Of a stretch of 64,000 nucleotides of DNA, positions 37,186 through 45,887 are shown one piece after another; position 1 is the first letter of the stretch; every line of letters starts with the position of its first letter. The position numbers and the translations under genes are program-made. The stretch is taken from NCBI RefSeq assembly GCF_039529835.1, contig NZ_CP154262.1:2604001-2668000 (forward strand), in the 5' to 3' direction. This DNA is from Arthrobacter sp. TMP15. GTDB taxonomy: Bacteria; Actinomycetota; Actinomycetes; Actinomycetales; Micrococcaceae. The notes below the pieces were generated by a model that was not told where the DNA came from, did no database searches, and saw only the letters and a program-made list of their open reading frames with translations.

Positions 37186-38907
37186 CTAGCCATTATCAGC
37201 GGCCACATTCTGTGTCGCCACGCTCTCTGACATTGCAGCACGTTGCTGACGCAAGATAAAGCGCTGGACTTTACCGCTGGGTGTTTTTGGAAGCTGATCA
37301 ACGAAATGGATCCGCCGCGGGTAAGCGTGAGCAGCAAAACCAGTTTTGACTAGTTGCTGCAATTCTTTGGCCAAGAGATCCGATGCCTGCGCCGGATTCA
37401 CCAATACAACAAAGGCTTCAAGGACTTCGCCACGGATCTCATCAGGGGCGCCAATGACGGCCACTTCGGAAACGGCCTGGTGGGTTGCCAACACCGATTC
37501 AACATCAAAGGGGCCAATGCGGTAACCGGCCATGATGACAACATCATCATCACGGGCAGAAAAGTATATATAGCCGTCGCCGTCTCGACGCCCTGCATCA
37601 CCTGTGAGGTACCAGGTACCGTCGGCGCTGAAACGTTCGGCTGTTTTTTCCGGGGCTTGCACATAGCCGGTAAACCACATGAAAGGGCTCTTCTTGACGT
37701 TGATGGCTATCCGTCCGGGTTCACCATCGGCAGCGAGTTCAGCGCTGTCGTCGCCAAGCACGTTCACGCTCCACCCGGGCAGCGCCTCCCCCATGGAACC
37801 GGGACGCAGTTCCTGACGCAGTCCCTCTGCCCAAGCATTTCCAGCAACCATGCCAAGCTCCGTTTGACCGTAGTGGTCCCTGACTTCTACACCGAAAGCA
37901 TCACGGCCCCACGCTATGACATCAGGGGTCAGCGGCTCTCCGGCGCTTGAGGCCCGGCGTAGCAGGTGGCTTCTCTCTGGCGTTGATCCAGCACGCAAGG
38001 AACGGTAGACGGTGGGGGCTGCCGCAAAGTTGCTCACCTCGAATTTTTCCAGGACGGACCACATGAGTTCCGGACTGAAGCCTGCACTGAGCAGGAGTGA
38101 GCGGTGACCGGCGGCCATAGGTGCCAACAGCGCAAAGTACAGCCCATAGGCCCAGCCCGGGTCGGCGACGTTCCAGAAAACATCATCGTCGCGAACATCC
38201 AAACCAAACCTGTGGTAGCCAACAAAGGACGCCACAGCGTTGAGCGGAATGGAAACACCTTTGGGTGACCCTGTTGTGCCGGAGGTAAACAGCTGCACCA
38301 GCGAGCCATCCCCACCAACGGCAACGGATTCGACGTCGTGACTTTCCTCCTGGGAGGCCCGTCCGGTCTCACGAGTCGATCCGGAACCTGTGAAAGCGCC
38401 CGTTCCCGAGACCATCTCAGTGAAAGCATGGTCGTACCCGAAAGCTTCGCCACGGGCAACAACTACAGGACGTGAAGCATCGGTGGGAACTTCACCCGGA
38501 GGGAGAAGCTTGTTGCGCTGGTCAGAATCGGTAATCACAAGAGAGGCACCGCTGGCCTGAAGCCGGAATTCGATGGCGTCGTGAGCGAAAGCGGTAAAGA
38601 GAGGTACGTTCACCGCGCCCAGGCGCCAAATGCCCAGCAGCGCAATAACAAGTTCAGCGGACTTGGCCATGAGCGTGGCAATATGGTCACCACGTTTGAC
38701 ACCGAGGTCCCGCAAGGCAGCGGCGAACTGCGTAGATTTCTGGCGCAGTTCGCCGTAGCTGATGTCTTTAAACTCAAGATCGGCGGCTATGACCGTGAAC
38801 GCCGTGTCGGTGGCGGGGTGCCTGTCGCAGAGCAGCTCGGCCGCATTGGCCCCTGGCACCGCGAAAGTATCTAAAAGCTCTTGCACACGTACGCTCATGA
38901 TCTGCAT
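37186..38907 (-). CDS. AMP-dependent acyl-CoA synthetase (acetyl/medium-chain type)
   Basis: The protein of about 570 residues belongs to the ANL superfamily. The P-loop-like motif LFTSGTTGSPKG is near residue 207, the aromatic/ACS motif HYGQTELG near 345, YLTGDAG near 433, and the C-terminal catalytic lysine in PKTPSGKVQR near 546. It activates a carboxylate to acyl-CoA through an acyl-adenylate. Resemblance is to medium-chain/ACSM-like or acetyl-CoA synthetases; the substrate is open. The Lys could be acetylation-controlled, as in the family. Either ATG 38907 or 38898 can be the start. Confidence 0.87.
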   Translation of the reverse strand: MQIMSVRVQELLDTFAVPGANAAELLCDRHPATDTAFTVIAADLEFKDISYGELRQKSTQFAAALRDLGVKRGDHIATLMAKSAELVIALLGIWRLGAVNVPLFTAFAHDAIEFRLQASGASLVITDSDQRNKLLPPGEVPTDASRPVVVARGEAFGYDHAFTEMVSGTGAFTGSGSTRETGRASQEESHDVESVAVGGDGSLVQLFTSGTTGSPKGVSIPLNAVASFVGYHRFGLDVRDDDVFWNVADPGWAYGLYFALLAPMAAGHRSLLLSAGFSPELMWSVLEKFEVSNFAAAPTVYRSLRAGSTPERSHLLRRASSAGEPLTPDVIAWGRDAFGVEVRDHYGQTELGMVAGNAWAEGLRQELRPGSMGEALPGWSVNVLGDDSAELAADGEPGRIAINVKKSPFMWFTGYVQAPEKTAERFSADGTWYLTGDAGRRDGDGYIYFSARDDDVVIMAGYRIGPFDVESVLATHQAVSEVAVIGAPDEIRGEVLEAFVVLVNPAQASDLLAKELQQLVKTGFAAHAYPRRIHFVDQLPKTPSGKVQRFILRQQRAAMSESVATQNVAADNG

Positions 38908-38973
38908 CCCCGCCTCGATTCACCACCACAGGGCGCGGTGTTGTAAAAGCCCCGCCGCCTCGTTAAACGCTGT

Positions 38974-39273
38974 TTAGCCTTCGCAGTCTTTGCAGTAGAG
39001 CAGACCATTCTTCTCGCGTGCCACCTGGGTGCGGTGGCGGACCAGGAAGCAGGAGGAACAAGTGAACTCATCATCCTGGGCCGGAATGACCTGGATGATC
39101 AGTTCCTCATTGGAGAGGTCTGCCCCGGGCAGGTCTGTGCCTTCGGCCGTGTCTGAATCTTCGACGTCGATGTGCGCCGTCTGAGCACCGCCACGCTGTA
39201 CCTGGAGCGCCTGAAGCGACTCTGTCTCGTGGTCTTCGTCTTTGTTGCGGGGTGCGTCGTAATCCGTTGCCAT
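38974..39273 (-). CDS. DUF4193 family zinc-ribbon protein
   Basis: The 99-residue actinobacterial protein has an acidic, disordered N-terminal two thirds and a C-terminal Cys pair arrangement CSSC ... CKDC that should bind zinc. The sequence matches the DUF4193 pattern (MATDYDAPR start, FTCSSCFLVRHRTQ). Function is not known. CAGGAG lies upstream. Confidence 0.85.
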   Translation of the reverse strand: MATDYDAPRNKDEDHETESLQALQVQRGGAQTAHIDVEDSDTAEGTDLPGADLSNEELIIQVIPAQDDEFTCSSCFLVRHRTQVAREKNGLLYCKDCEG

Positions 39274-39562
39274 GCGGTTTTCAAACTCCTGAGTACTCGT
39301 GGTATCGGCTGTGTGTTTCAGCGCCTCATACTAGCCCCTGAAAGCTGAAATTGCGCTCTTAATTACCTGTTGTTTTCCCACAGCATAGGGGACGGCTTGA
39401 ATATTTAGTGTATTCTCGGCGAATTTTTGTAGAATGTTGCGCATATATTTCCTCACTAGTGGTGATTATCACCCTCAATGCACGCACTTTGCACCACTCT
39501 TGCGCCTCTTGACAGGGCTTGTGAATCGCCTCTTGGCAAGCTTCGCCTTATCCTTGAAGGAC

Positions 39563-39955
39563 ATGGCAAACAACTATTCCTCCCACTCCTCGCTGAATCG
39601 GCGCCAAGTGGCACAAGCATTGAACATTCCACCGGAAATGGCTGCTCGCAACGGTATTCCCTCACGGATGAGCTCCGCTGATGTGGCAGCCATTGACGCG
39701 GATCCCCCTGCCTGGCTGGCACAATCCCGCGCTAATGCTACGGGGAAGCGGCCAATCTGGGTGGATTTGCGCTGCTACCTCTGCGACTTCCTTGAAGTTG
39801 CGCGGCCAAAAAAGTGGTGGCCGGATTTCACCTACGTCATTTGCGACTTCCATGAGAACGATGAGCTTCCTGCTGTCCCTGCCGGTTGGAGACGTAGCGA
39901 GTACGACGGCGTGGGCAGTAGATTCCGCGGGATCGTCGACTCCCAAGACCCCTAA
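39563..39955 (+). CDS. Hypothetical protein with HTH-like start and Cys-rich C-terminal part
   Basis: About 130 residues from the ATG at 39563; the frame is open to 39434 but the earlier part looks non-coding. The N-terminal half (NRRQVAQALNIPPEMAARNG) resembles a short helix-turn-helix. The C-terminal half has CYLC ... CDFH, a possible zinc site, around KKWWPDF. I do not recognise the family. The gene stands alone between DUF4193 and the tandem-HTH cassette. A palindrome GGTGATTATCACC lies about 95 bases upstream of the ATG. Confidence 0.6.
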   Translation: MANNYSSHSSLNRRQVAQALNIPPEMAARNGIPSRMSSADVAAIDADPPAWLAQSRANATGKRPIWVDLRCYLCDFLEVARPKKWWPDFTYVICDFHENDELPAVPAGWRRSEYDGVGSRFRGIVDSQDP

Positions 39956-40057
39956 GTAGAGAACGTGTCTGCGATGTGGGAGCTTTTCCATGCACTAAGC
40001 CGCTACTTTCTGTCTTGACCACTAAAGGTCACGTCTTGATCGGGTAGAGTTCAGGCC

Positions 40058-40792
40058 GTGACTGTGCCTGCGAGACTCTTCCAACAATGGCTGGGCGCTG
40101 TAGCCGGCTCCACCAGCCATGCTGCCGTGTGCCGGGCAGCAGGCATAAAGCGCTCCACTCTTGCCCAACAACTAGTGCGCGGGCGTGTATCCACGGCCAC
40201 GGTGGCTGCTATTAGCCGGTCGCTTGACCTGCCGGTGGTGAGTGCACTGGCAGCATTCCCTGCGTTCAATGACCTGTCATCCGGAATGAAGCCTCCCACC
40301 AGTGCCGAACTGCTCAGTCAAATCTCCGATACAGACCTTCTTCAGGAAATTTTGAACCGGAATACGGCCGCAGCCAGTTTATCCAGTCCCAGCCCCTTGC
40401 AGTTGTCGCCGGCACCACCGAGCTCATCTGTCCGCAATTGGCTTGACGCTATAGGCAGGGCTGAACTGCGCCAGAGAATTGCCAGCGAAGCCGGTATTGC
40501 ACCCCAGAATTTGTCGGCGCAAATCAGCGCGAATCGACTCACAGTCCAACTTGCCATCGCGAGCGCTCGAATCGCCGGGGTGGGATTTACCAACGGACTT
40601 GTCGCCACAGGATTTCTGACCCCCGCGGAGGCTGGTTGGTTACCTGGCTCCCGTGAAGAAGCGTTGCGCAGAACGGCCAATAGTGCATTGCTGTCCCTGG
40701 CGTCTGCGCGGCTGGAATCGTTGAGCCGCGTGCTACGGCGCACGGAAGAGGATAAAGCGGCGGTTCAAATTGTTTGGGAGAACCTCGGATGA
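40058..40792 (+). CDS. Tandem helix-turn-helix protein (uncharacterised)
   Basis: The 244-residue protein contains two related modules, at about residues 5-70 and 122-195. Each has a W-L-x-A start, an AGI..S/N.L.Q segment and a run of small hydrophobic residues, as in XRE-type DNA-binding domains. A Ser/Pro-rich linker joins them. It overlaps the downstream membrane protein gene by four bases (ATGA). Such XRE plus membrane protein pairs recur in actinobacteria (MAB_1171c-like neighbours), but I know of no proven function. Regulation of the membrane partner is a reasonable guess. Confidence 0.65.
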   Translation: MTVPARLFQQWLGAVAGSTSHAAVCRAAGIKRSTLAQQLVRGRVSTATVAAISRSLDLPVVSALAAFPAFNDLSSGMKPPTSAELLSQISDTDLLQEILNRNTAAASLSSPSPLQLSPAPPSSSVRNWLDAIGRAELRQRIASEAGIAPQNLSAQISANRLTVQLAIASARIAGVGFTNGLVATGFLTPAEAGWLPGSREEALRRTANSALLSLASARLESLSRVLRRTEEDKAAVQIVWENLG

Positions 40793-41496
40793 TTAGTATT
40801 TTGCAGTGGTCAGCTCTGGCAGCCTGTATCGCCTGCACAATGTGGCGTTTCCCGGCTATGCTCAAGGGCCGCAACCGTACTTTGTTTTGGGTGTTCCTTT
40901 TGATGTCCACGGCTGTGGCACTGAGCTTGCCGGCCATCTACTTGCCCATCGACGGTCTCTTGGGCGGCGCCAACATTGCCAACGTCATCCTTCGATTGAG
41001 CTTGTTTGGCTCCTTCTTCCTACTCGCTGGCAAGGTCGCCGCCGCCTACAACTCACAGTCTGCTTACTACCTGGTTCGCGGCCCCATTGGCGTGGCCGTG
41101 CTTCTTGGCTGTTCAGCGGGCATCTGGATCACGTACTTCATCGCTGATACGCAAGGATCCAGCACAGGGCTCTCTGGGATCCCTGCGCAGACATCTTTGA
41201 CCGTTTATGGGTGGCTTGGCTTCCTCTACATGGGGTACGCAGCAGGCTGCCTCATTGTTCCCACAGCCAAGGCGGTATTTTCCCCCCGGGAGTTCTTAGA
41301 CCGGGCTGCAGCAGCTTTGATGTGCCTAGGATTCATTTTGGTCTGCGTTGATGTTCCGCTGCAAATTTCGGTAATTTATGTGGACGCACTGGTAAAAGTC
41401 GTCTCTTTCTCATCAATTCTGTGTATAACATCGGGTCTGGCTCTGGTCTGGGTGTCCTATATCCGGCGCCGCGCCCAACAAACGGTGGTTGCATAA
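40789..41496 (+). CDS. Seven-helix membrane protein, partner of the tandem-HTH protein
   Basis: The 235-residue protein has about seven hydrophobic helices with short loops, a tryptophan/arginine-containing first cytoplasmic loop (CTMWRFPAMLKGRNRT) and a basic C-terminus (YIRRRAQQ). It resembles the putative transporter half of MAB_1171c-type proteins, without their C-terminal domain. It overlaps the upstream gene (ATGA) and is followed by a clear terminator, so the two genes form a closed cassette. Confidence 0.65.
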   Translation: MISILQWSALAACIACTMWRFPAMLKGRNRTLFWVFLLMSTAVALSLPAIYLPIDGLLGGANIANVILRLSLFGSFFLLAGKVAAAYNSQSAYYLVRGPIGVAVLLGCSAGIWITYFIADTQGSSTGLSGIPAQTSLTVYGWLGFLYMGYAAGCLIVPTAKAVFSPREFLDRAAAALMCLGFILVCVDVPLQISVIYVDALVKVVSFSSILCITSGLALVWVSYIRRRAQQTVVA

Positions 41497-41607
41497 GGTT
41501 AACGTTTAGTAATCTCTCTGGAAAAATGTACACGGATCCATTAGATTCTGACATACTAATGAATGTGTGAACACAGTACGTCCTGGAGCAGGACGTCGCT
41601 TTGGGGG

Positions 41608-41645
41608 TGAGTGGTGGATCGGTTGACTAACCGACCCACCACTCA
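41608..41645 (+). terminator. Terminator of the tandem-HTH/membrane cassette
   Basis: Stem TGAGTGGTGG.TCGGTT/AACCGA.CCACCACTCA with loop GACT and one mismatch, followed by AATTGTTTTT. Confidence 0.85.
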
Positions 41646-41674
41646 ATTGTTTTTCTGCCCGTTGCCCCGCCATT

Positions 41675-41734
41675 CGCGGGTGCTGTGGATTTTCGCGGGT
41701 GGCAGACCACCCGCGAAAATCCACAGCACCCGCG
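41675..41734. repeat. 28-bp perfect inverted repeat (60-base hairpin)
   Basis: The left arm 41675-41702 and right arm 41707-41734 are exact reverse complements around the loop CAGA. Each arm holds two copies of CGCGGGTG separated by CTGTGGATTTT. It lies between two terminators and is longer than either needs to be. It may be a REP/MITE-like element. Confidence 0.9.
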
Positions 41735-41763
41735 AGCTTGGGGGTAGCAAACCTGGGGGTAAC

Positions 41764-41806
41764 AAAAAAGGACCTGTCCCCCACCGCAAGGGTGGGAAAC
41801 AGGTCC
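41764..41806 (-). terminator. Terminator of ssrA
   Basis: On the minus strand a stem GGGACCTGT..CCCACC/GGTGGG..ACAGGTCC with loop near TTGC is followed by TTTTTTGTT. It lies 12 bases past the tmRNA 3' end. Confidence 0.88.
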
Positions 41807-41817
41807 CAATAGGGATG

Positions 41818-42182
41818 TGGAGATGGGGAGAATTGAACTCCCGTCCGATGTTGTGTTGTCAGGTCTTCTCCGGGTGCAGTTTGCATACGGTTTTTCTCGG
41901 CCCCAGCTATCTCGCAAACAAGTAGCTGCCAGGCCCAGTTGTATAAGAGTCCCCTAAGCGCCTACAACAAGAACTTAGAGCAGTGGCCCTCTAAATGACG
42001 CCAGGATCCGGGACGAGAGCATTCCCGGGCTGACGGACTGTCTTACTGCTTAGGCAGCAAGAGCGAAGTCAGTGCGATTTGATTCAGCACTTATTGTTTT
42101 ACAGAGATCGTTAACGAGATAACCCTGTATCCTCGACCCGCTTCACCTGTCTCGACTAACACCGTCGAAACCGATCATCCCC
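41818..42182 (-). ncRNA. ssrA: tmRNA (trans-translation)
   Basis: The 365-base gene starts GGGGATGATCGGTTTCGACGG and ends with the T-arm/acceptor GGTT-like GAGTTCAATTCTCCCCATCTCC plus discriminator A (stretch shortened in reading); GGGGATG pairs with CATCTCC. The CCA tail is not encoded. The tag reading frame (42088-42050) encodes Ala-ESNRTDFALAA then TAA, of the actinobacterial type. With SmpB, encoded about 1.5 kb upstream on the same strand, it rescues stalled ribosomes and tags products for proteolysis. Confidence 0.95.
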
Positions 42183-42299
42183 TATTGTTTTTTCAAACCC
42201 ACGCTTGGTTCCTTAGGTAAAGACCATCAGAACCCTTCGTGGTCTATCCATGTTAGCGCATAGTGACGAGAATTTATTCCTTTGGGGCTGGCAGTAGCA

Positions 42300-43628
42300 C
42301 TAGTCGATCAGGCCTTTGGCAGCCTTGGCTTGGAGCACCAGCAGCGTAGCCGCATCGATCTGCTTGGCAAATCCCGGATCGGCTTGGGCAGTTTCCAACA
42401 TTCCGGCGTACATTGGGGGCAACAAGGTCTGGTTTGTGCACAACGCCATGGTGCCGCCGGCGCGAATGAACCCCACCCCACGTGCGCGCACCGGCACAGC
42501 TGACACTTGTGCAGCGTCACAAATATCATCGCTAACTATGATGCCCTTAAACCCGAGGTCTCCACGGACCATGTCATGAATAATGACCGAGGAGAAAGGT
42601 GCCATGGCGTCAGGGTCAATCAGCGGGTATGAGGCGTTGGAGATCATCAGCCACGGCACTCCTGCATTCACGGCGTCTTGAAACGGGCCTATAAATGCGT
42701 CATTGCGGGTTGTGCTGTTATCCACCACACCGGCGGAAACGTCAGTGTTGAGGGTTACTCGGCCCAGTCCAGGAAAATGTTTGATTGTGGGATCGACGCC
42801 GGCAGCCAGCATCCCTTTGGCAAACGCAAGTCCGGAGCTTGAAACAGCGCCCGGCGTGAAGCCGTATTCTCGGCCAAAAGCTCCTATGGGGGCGTTCTGC
42901 GGTGCAAAAGCTGCGCTGGGGACGGTGTCCATAACGGGTGCCAGGTTCACATTGACGCCCACAGATGCCAGTTGCTGGCCCCACAAGGTGGCATCAGCCA
43001 ACAGTGTCTTGGCCGGCAAATGGCCCTGTTCAATGGCTTGGGGTATTTGGGCAAACCCGGCCCCGCGCATGATTTGCACAAAGCCGCCTTCCTGGTCAGT
43101 TGCCACGAATGCCCGCACACCCTGTGTGCGGGCGCCGGATACATGACCCGAAATGGCGGCGACCTGCGCGCCGATCCCAGCTTGTCCTGCCTCGCTGCGG
43201 CCCTTCATGAACACATTGCCAACATATAAAGTGTCCACTGCGTAGAGCGAGTTGGCGTCTGCTCCTGTTACCGGTGTGGACACCATCAGCAGCTGCCCCA
43301 CTTTTTGCTCCAGTGACATTGCGGCCAGCTTTTTGCTCGCTAGTACCTGTGCCGGGGAGGACGACGCCGGTGCCTGGGTTGGGCGAGCCGAGCTCGGACT
43401 TGCTGGGCTGGGGTTGGCAGGGGTTGAGCTGGGTGCAGTTATGGGTGTGGGCAGTGACGGCGTGGGACTGCGGCTTGCCATAGATGATTGGGAGGATGTG
43501 CTACTTGCAGCATTATTCCGTCCAGAACCCTGAGAATTGACGGCCAGCAAAATGAAGGTTGCCACCAGGGCCGCAGCCACTAGGGCCGTACCGATGATCC
43601 AGCCTCTTCTACCTCCAGCTGCAAACAT
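42300..43628 (-). CDS. nagZ: Glycoside hydrolase family 3 beta-N-acetylhexosaminidase (NagZ-like)
   Basis: The 442-residue protein has an N-terminal membrane anchor or signal (about 8-32) and a Ser/Pro/Ala/Thr-rich linker (about 35-92). The GH3 domain follows, with TDQEGG near 178, KHFPGLG near 290 and the nucleophile Asp in GIIVSDDICD near 372. It probably removes N-acetylglucosamine from peptidoglycan fragments outside the membrane, unlike the cytoplasmic NagZ of Gram-negatives. It lies between ssrA and smpB on the same strand. Confidence 0.85.
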   Translation of the reverse strand: MFAAGGRRGWIIGTALVAAALVATFILLAVNSQGSGRNNAASSTSSQSSMASRSPTPSLPTPITAPSSTPANPSPASPSSARPTQAPASSSPAQVLASKKLAAMSLEQKVGQLLMVSTPVTGADANSLYAVDTLYVGNVFMKGRSEAGQAGIGAQVAAISGHVSGARTQGVRAFVATDQEGGFVQIMRGAGFAQIPQAIEQGHLPAKTLLADATLWGQQLASVGVNVNLAPVMDTVPSAAFAPQNAPIGAFGREYGFTPGAVSSSGLAFAKGMLAAGVDPTIKHFPGLGRVTLNTDVSAGVVDNSTTRNDAFIGPFQDAVNAGVPWLMISNASYPLIDPDAMAPFSSVIIHDMVRGDLGFKGIIVSDDICDAAQVSAVPVRARGVGFIRAGGTMALCTNQTLLPPMYAGMLETAQADPGFAKQIDAATLLVLQAKAAKGLID

Positions 43629-43709
43629 GATCTGCCTTTCTGCTACAGATGCTGTTCTTGCCAGCGTAGGTCAAAGTACTGGCTTGCGCCGCTTTGCCTG
43701 CACGGAAAG

Positions 43710-44192
43710 TTACTCTCCCGTACCACCGCGGTTTTTGGCCCGCATGGCACGCAGCGCCTCACGATTGTCCTGCTTTTCACGCAATGAGTGACGCTTGTCG
43801 TAGTCCTTCTTACCGCGTGCAATGGCGATTTCAACTTTGACCCGGCTATCCAAAAAGTACAGCTGCAACGGCACAATGGTGAAACCGGATTCACGCGTTT
43901 TTGCGGAAATCTTTTCCAGTTCTTCGCGGTGCAAAAGCAGTTTGCGCCGGCGCCGGGCAGTGTGGTTTGTCCAGCTTCCGTTCAGGTACTCCGGAATGTA
44001 AACAGCCTCTAGCCACAGCTCATCGTTATAGAACGTGGCGAAGCCGTCTACCAGTGAGGCGCGGCCCTCACGCAGCGACTTCACCTCAGTGCCCATCAAG
44101 ACCATGCCGGCCTCGTAGGTATCCATGATGTGGTAATCATGCCGGGCCTTGCGATTGGTGGCCACCACCTTACGGCCACTTTCCTTAGGCAC
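43710..44192 (-). CDS. smpB: SsrA-binding protein SmpB
   Basis: The 160-residue protein begins at GTG 44192, chosen because AAGGAG is seven bases upstream; the frame is open further to 44243. Typical SmpB text follows: [28 protein letters not shown], and a basic C-terminal tail ([15 protein letters not shown]). It delivers tmRNA to stalled ribosomes. The ssrA gene is close by downstream. Confidence 0.94.
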   Translation of the reverse strand: MPKESGRKVVATNRKARHDYHIMDTYEAGMVLMGTEVKSLREGRASLVDGFATFYNDELWLEAVYIPEYLNGSWTNHTARRRRKLLLHREELEKISAKTRESGFTIVPLQLYFLDSRVKVEIAIARGKKDYDKRHSLREKQDNREALRAMRAKNRGGTGE

Positions 44193-44223
44193 AGCTGACT
44201 CCTTAGTTTTATGAAATGAGAGC

Positions 44224-44268
44224 GGGTCCGTGCCGGCCAGCATTGCTGCTTTTCCGGCACGAACCCTT
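44224..44268 (-). terminator. Hairpin after the M23 peptidase gene
   Basis: Long stem GGGTTCGTGCCGG/CCGGCACGGACCC between the M23 gene and smpB. It has no T-run, so its strength is uncertain. Confidence 0.5.
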
Positions 44269-44296
44269 AGTTTAGCAACTCACGTGCGGTGGGTGC

Positions 44297-45799
44297 TTAC
44301 AGCAAACCCATGGGGTCTACCGGGGCTCCATTGACCCATGTTTCAAAGTGCGCGTGGCAGCCTGTGGAGTTTCCGGTATTTCCCGAGTACGCCACCAGCT
44401 GGCCCGCTCTGACAGACTGTCCGGCAGAGACAACCACAGCGGAGTTGTGGTAGAAAACTGTCATCAAAGCATTGCCTTGCATAACGCCATGGCTGATGTA
44501 GAGCACGTTGCCGCCACCATAAACAACATTTGTCTGACCTGCGATCTTCACTGTTCCATCAGCGGGGGCATAAACAGGGGTGCCGCACTGGGCGCCAAAA
44601 TCAATACCCGAGTGTAGATACGAGCCGGTGCCATTGAAGTCAATGGTTCCGGCAGGAGTCTGACGCCAGCCAAACCCTGAGGTAATCGGGATGTTGGCGG
44701 CAAAGGGATGCCTGAGGCCAAAGGCCGAGACATTGCCCGGAGCCGGCGGTACGTAGGGCGGGGGAACAAAAGCCGGAGGTACGTATCCTCCACCATTATT
44801 GTTCGCTGCCTCGGCAGCAGCTTTGGCAGCGGCCGCCGCCGCCGCTGCCTGTTCGCGCGCTAGACGCTCAGCTTCTGCTTTTGCAGCCGCAGCAGCGGCT
44901 TCGCGTTCTTGGCGCTGTATCTCTGCGATCTGAGCTGCCACCGCATCTTTTTGTACCTGAACTTCTTTTAGCTGCGCCTGAATTCGAGGCTTCTCTGCCT
45001 CAAGTTTGGCGTTCAATGCGGCTGAATCGGTGATGAGCTTATCCACCGTGGCTTTTTGCGTGGCTGCCTGATCCCTGGCGACCTGTTCGGCAGCCAATGC
45101 GGCTTCAGCCTGTTGCTTCAAATCCTTAATTTCACTCTCAACAGCGACCAAACGCGCTTGCGCGTTTTGATTGGTGGCCTTTTGTGCTGTCAGTGCCTCA
45201 AGTGCTGCGGTTTGGCTCCGCAGTGCCTGTTCGGCCAGGTCAATGGAGTTCGCCAGATCGCTGGTGGAGCCCGCACCCAAAATCAACGTCAGGTTCGCCG
45301 GTAATCCGCCGGCTTTATAGGACTGGGCCGCAATCTGCCCAATCATTGCCTTAGTTTCAGTTGCTTTCTGCGCGTCGTTGGCAATTTGGGCGGTGATCTT
45401 GTCTTTGCTTTGCTGCGCCAGATCGATCCGGGCAGTGAGTGAGCTGACCGTTCCGGTGGCAACACTGACGCGAGTTTGAGCTTCACTCAAGGCTGCTTGT
45501 GCACCAGGAAGCTGTCCCTGGTAGCTCACAAGATCTGAGGCGGATTTGGCAATGCCGGCATCTACAAACTCCAACGATGACTGCACGTCATGAGCTTGCT
45601 GGTCCAAGGCAGCGGCCTTGTCGTTGAGGTCATCGGCCTGAGCCGGTGCCACCAGGCCCAGCAACCCCACAGCTAAAAGAGCTGTTACTGCGCCCGCGAC
45701 GCCTCGGGAGACCGGGTGCGAGAATCGGGAGCTAGGCGTGGTGCGCCCAAGGCGGGGGGAACGCAGCGATCCTTTTCCCCCGTTTGATGTGGAAATCAT
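44297..45799 (-). CDS. M23 family peptidoglycan peptidase with coiled coils (FtsEX partner)
   Basis: About 500 residues from ATG 45799 (AAGGAG upstream). A signal sequence (AGAVTALLAVGLLGLVAPAQA, key part about 30-55) is followed by long coiled coils (about 60-335, ending in an Ala/Glu/Arg-rich run). A Pro-rich hinge precedes a LytM/M23 domain with HSGIDFGAQCGTP and HAHFETWVNG, which contain the zinc ligands. This is the layout of EnvC/PcsB/RipC-type proteins. It is encoded 70 bases after ftsX, and FtsEX would control its activity at division. Confidence 0.87.
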   Translation of the reverse strand: MISTSNGGKGSLRSPRLGRTTPSSRFSHPVSRGVAGAVTALLAVGLLGLVAPAQADDLNDKAAALDQQAHDVQSSLEFVDAGIAKSASDLVSYQGQLPGAQAALSEAQTRVSVATGTVSSLTARIDLAQQSKDKITAQIANDAQKATETKAMIGQIAAQSYKAGGLPANLTLILGAGSTSDLANSIDLAEQALRSQTAALEALTAQKATNQNAQARLVAVESEIKDLKQQAEAALAAEQVARDQAATQKATVDKLITDSAALNAKLEAEKPRIQAQLKEVQVQKDAVAAQIAEIQRQEREAAAAAAKAEAERLAREQAAAAAAAAKAAAEAANNNGGGYVPPAFVPPPYVPPAPGNVSAFGLRHPFAANIPITSGFGWRQTPAGTIDFNGTGSYLHSGIDFGAQCGTPVYAPADGTVKIAGQTNVVYGGGNVLYISHGVMQGNALMTVFYHNSAVVVSAGQSVRAGQLVAYSGNTGNSTGCHAHFETWVNGAPVDPMGLL

Positions 45800-45887
45800 G
45801 CCTTGTGGCTCCTTCAAGAATCGCTACCTAAACACATTGATAACACCAGTAACAGAGGCACCATGAGTAACAGCACCCCCACCCACC

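Noticed and set aside
41818-41890. tRNA-like 3' end (GTTCAATTC)
   Set aside because: It is the acceptor/T-arm end of the tmRNA, not a separate tRNA. No other tRNA or rRNA gene was recognised.
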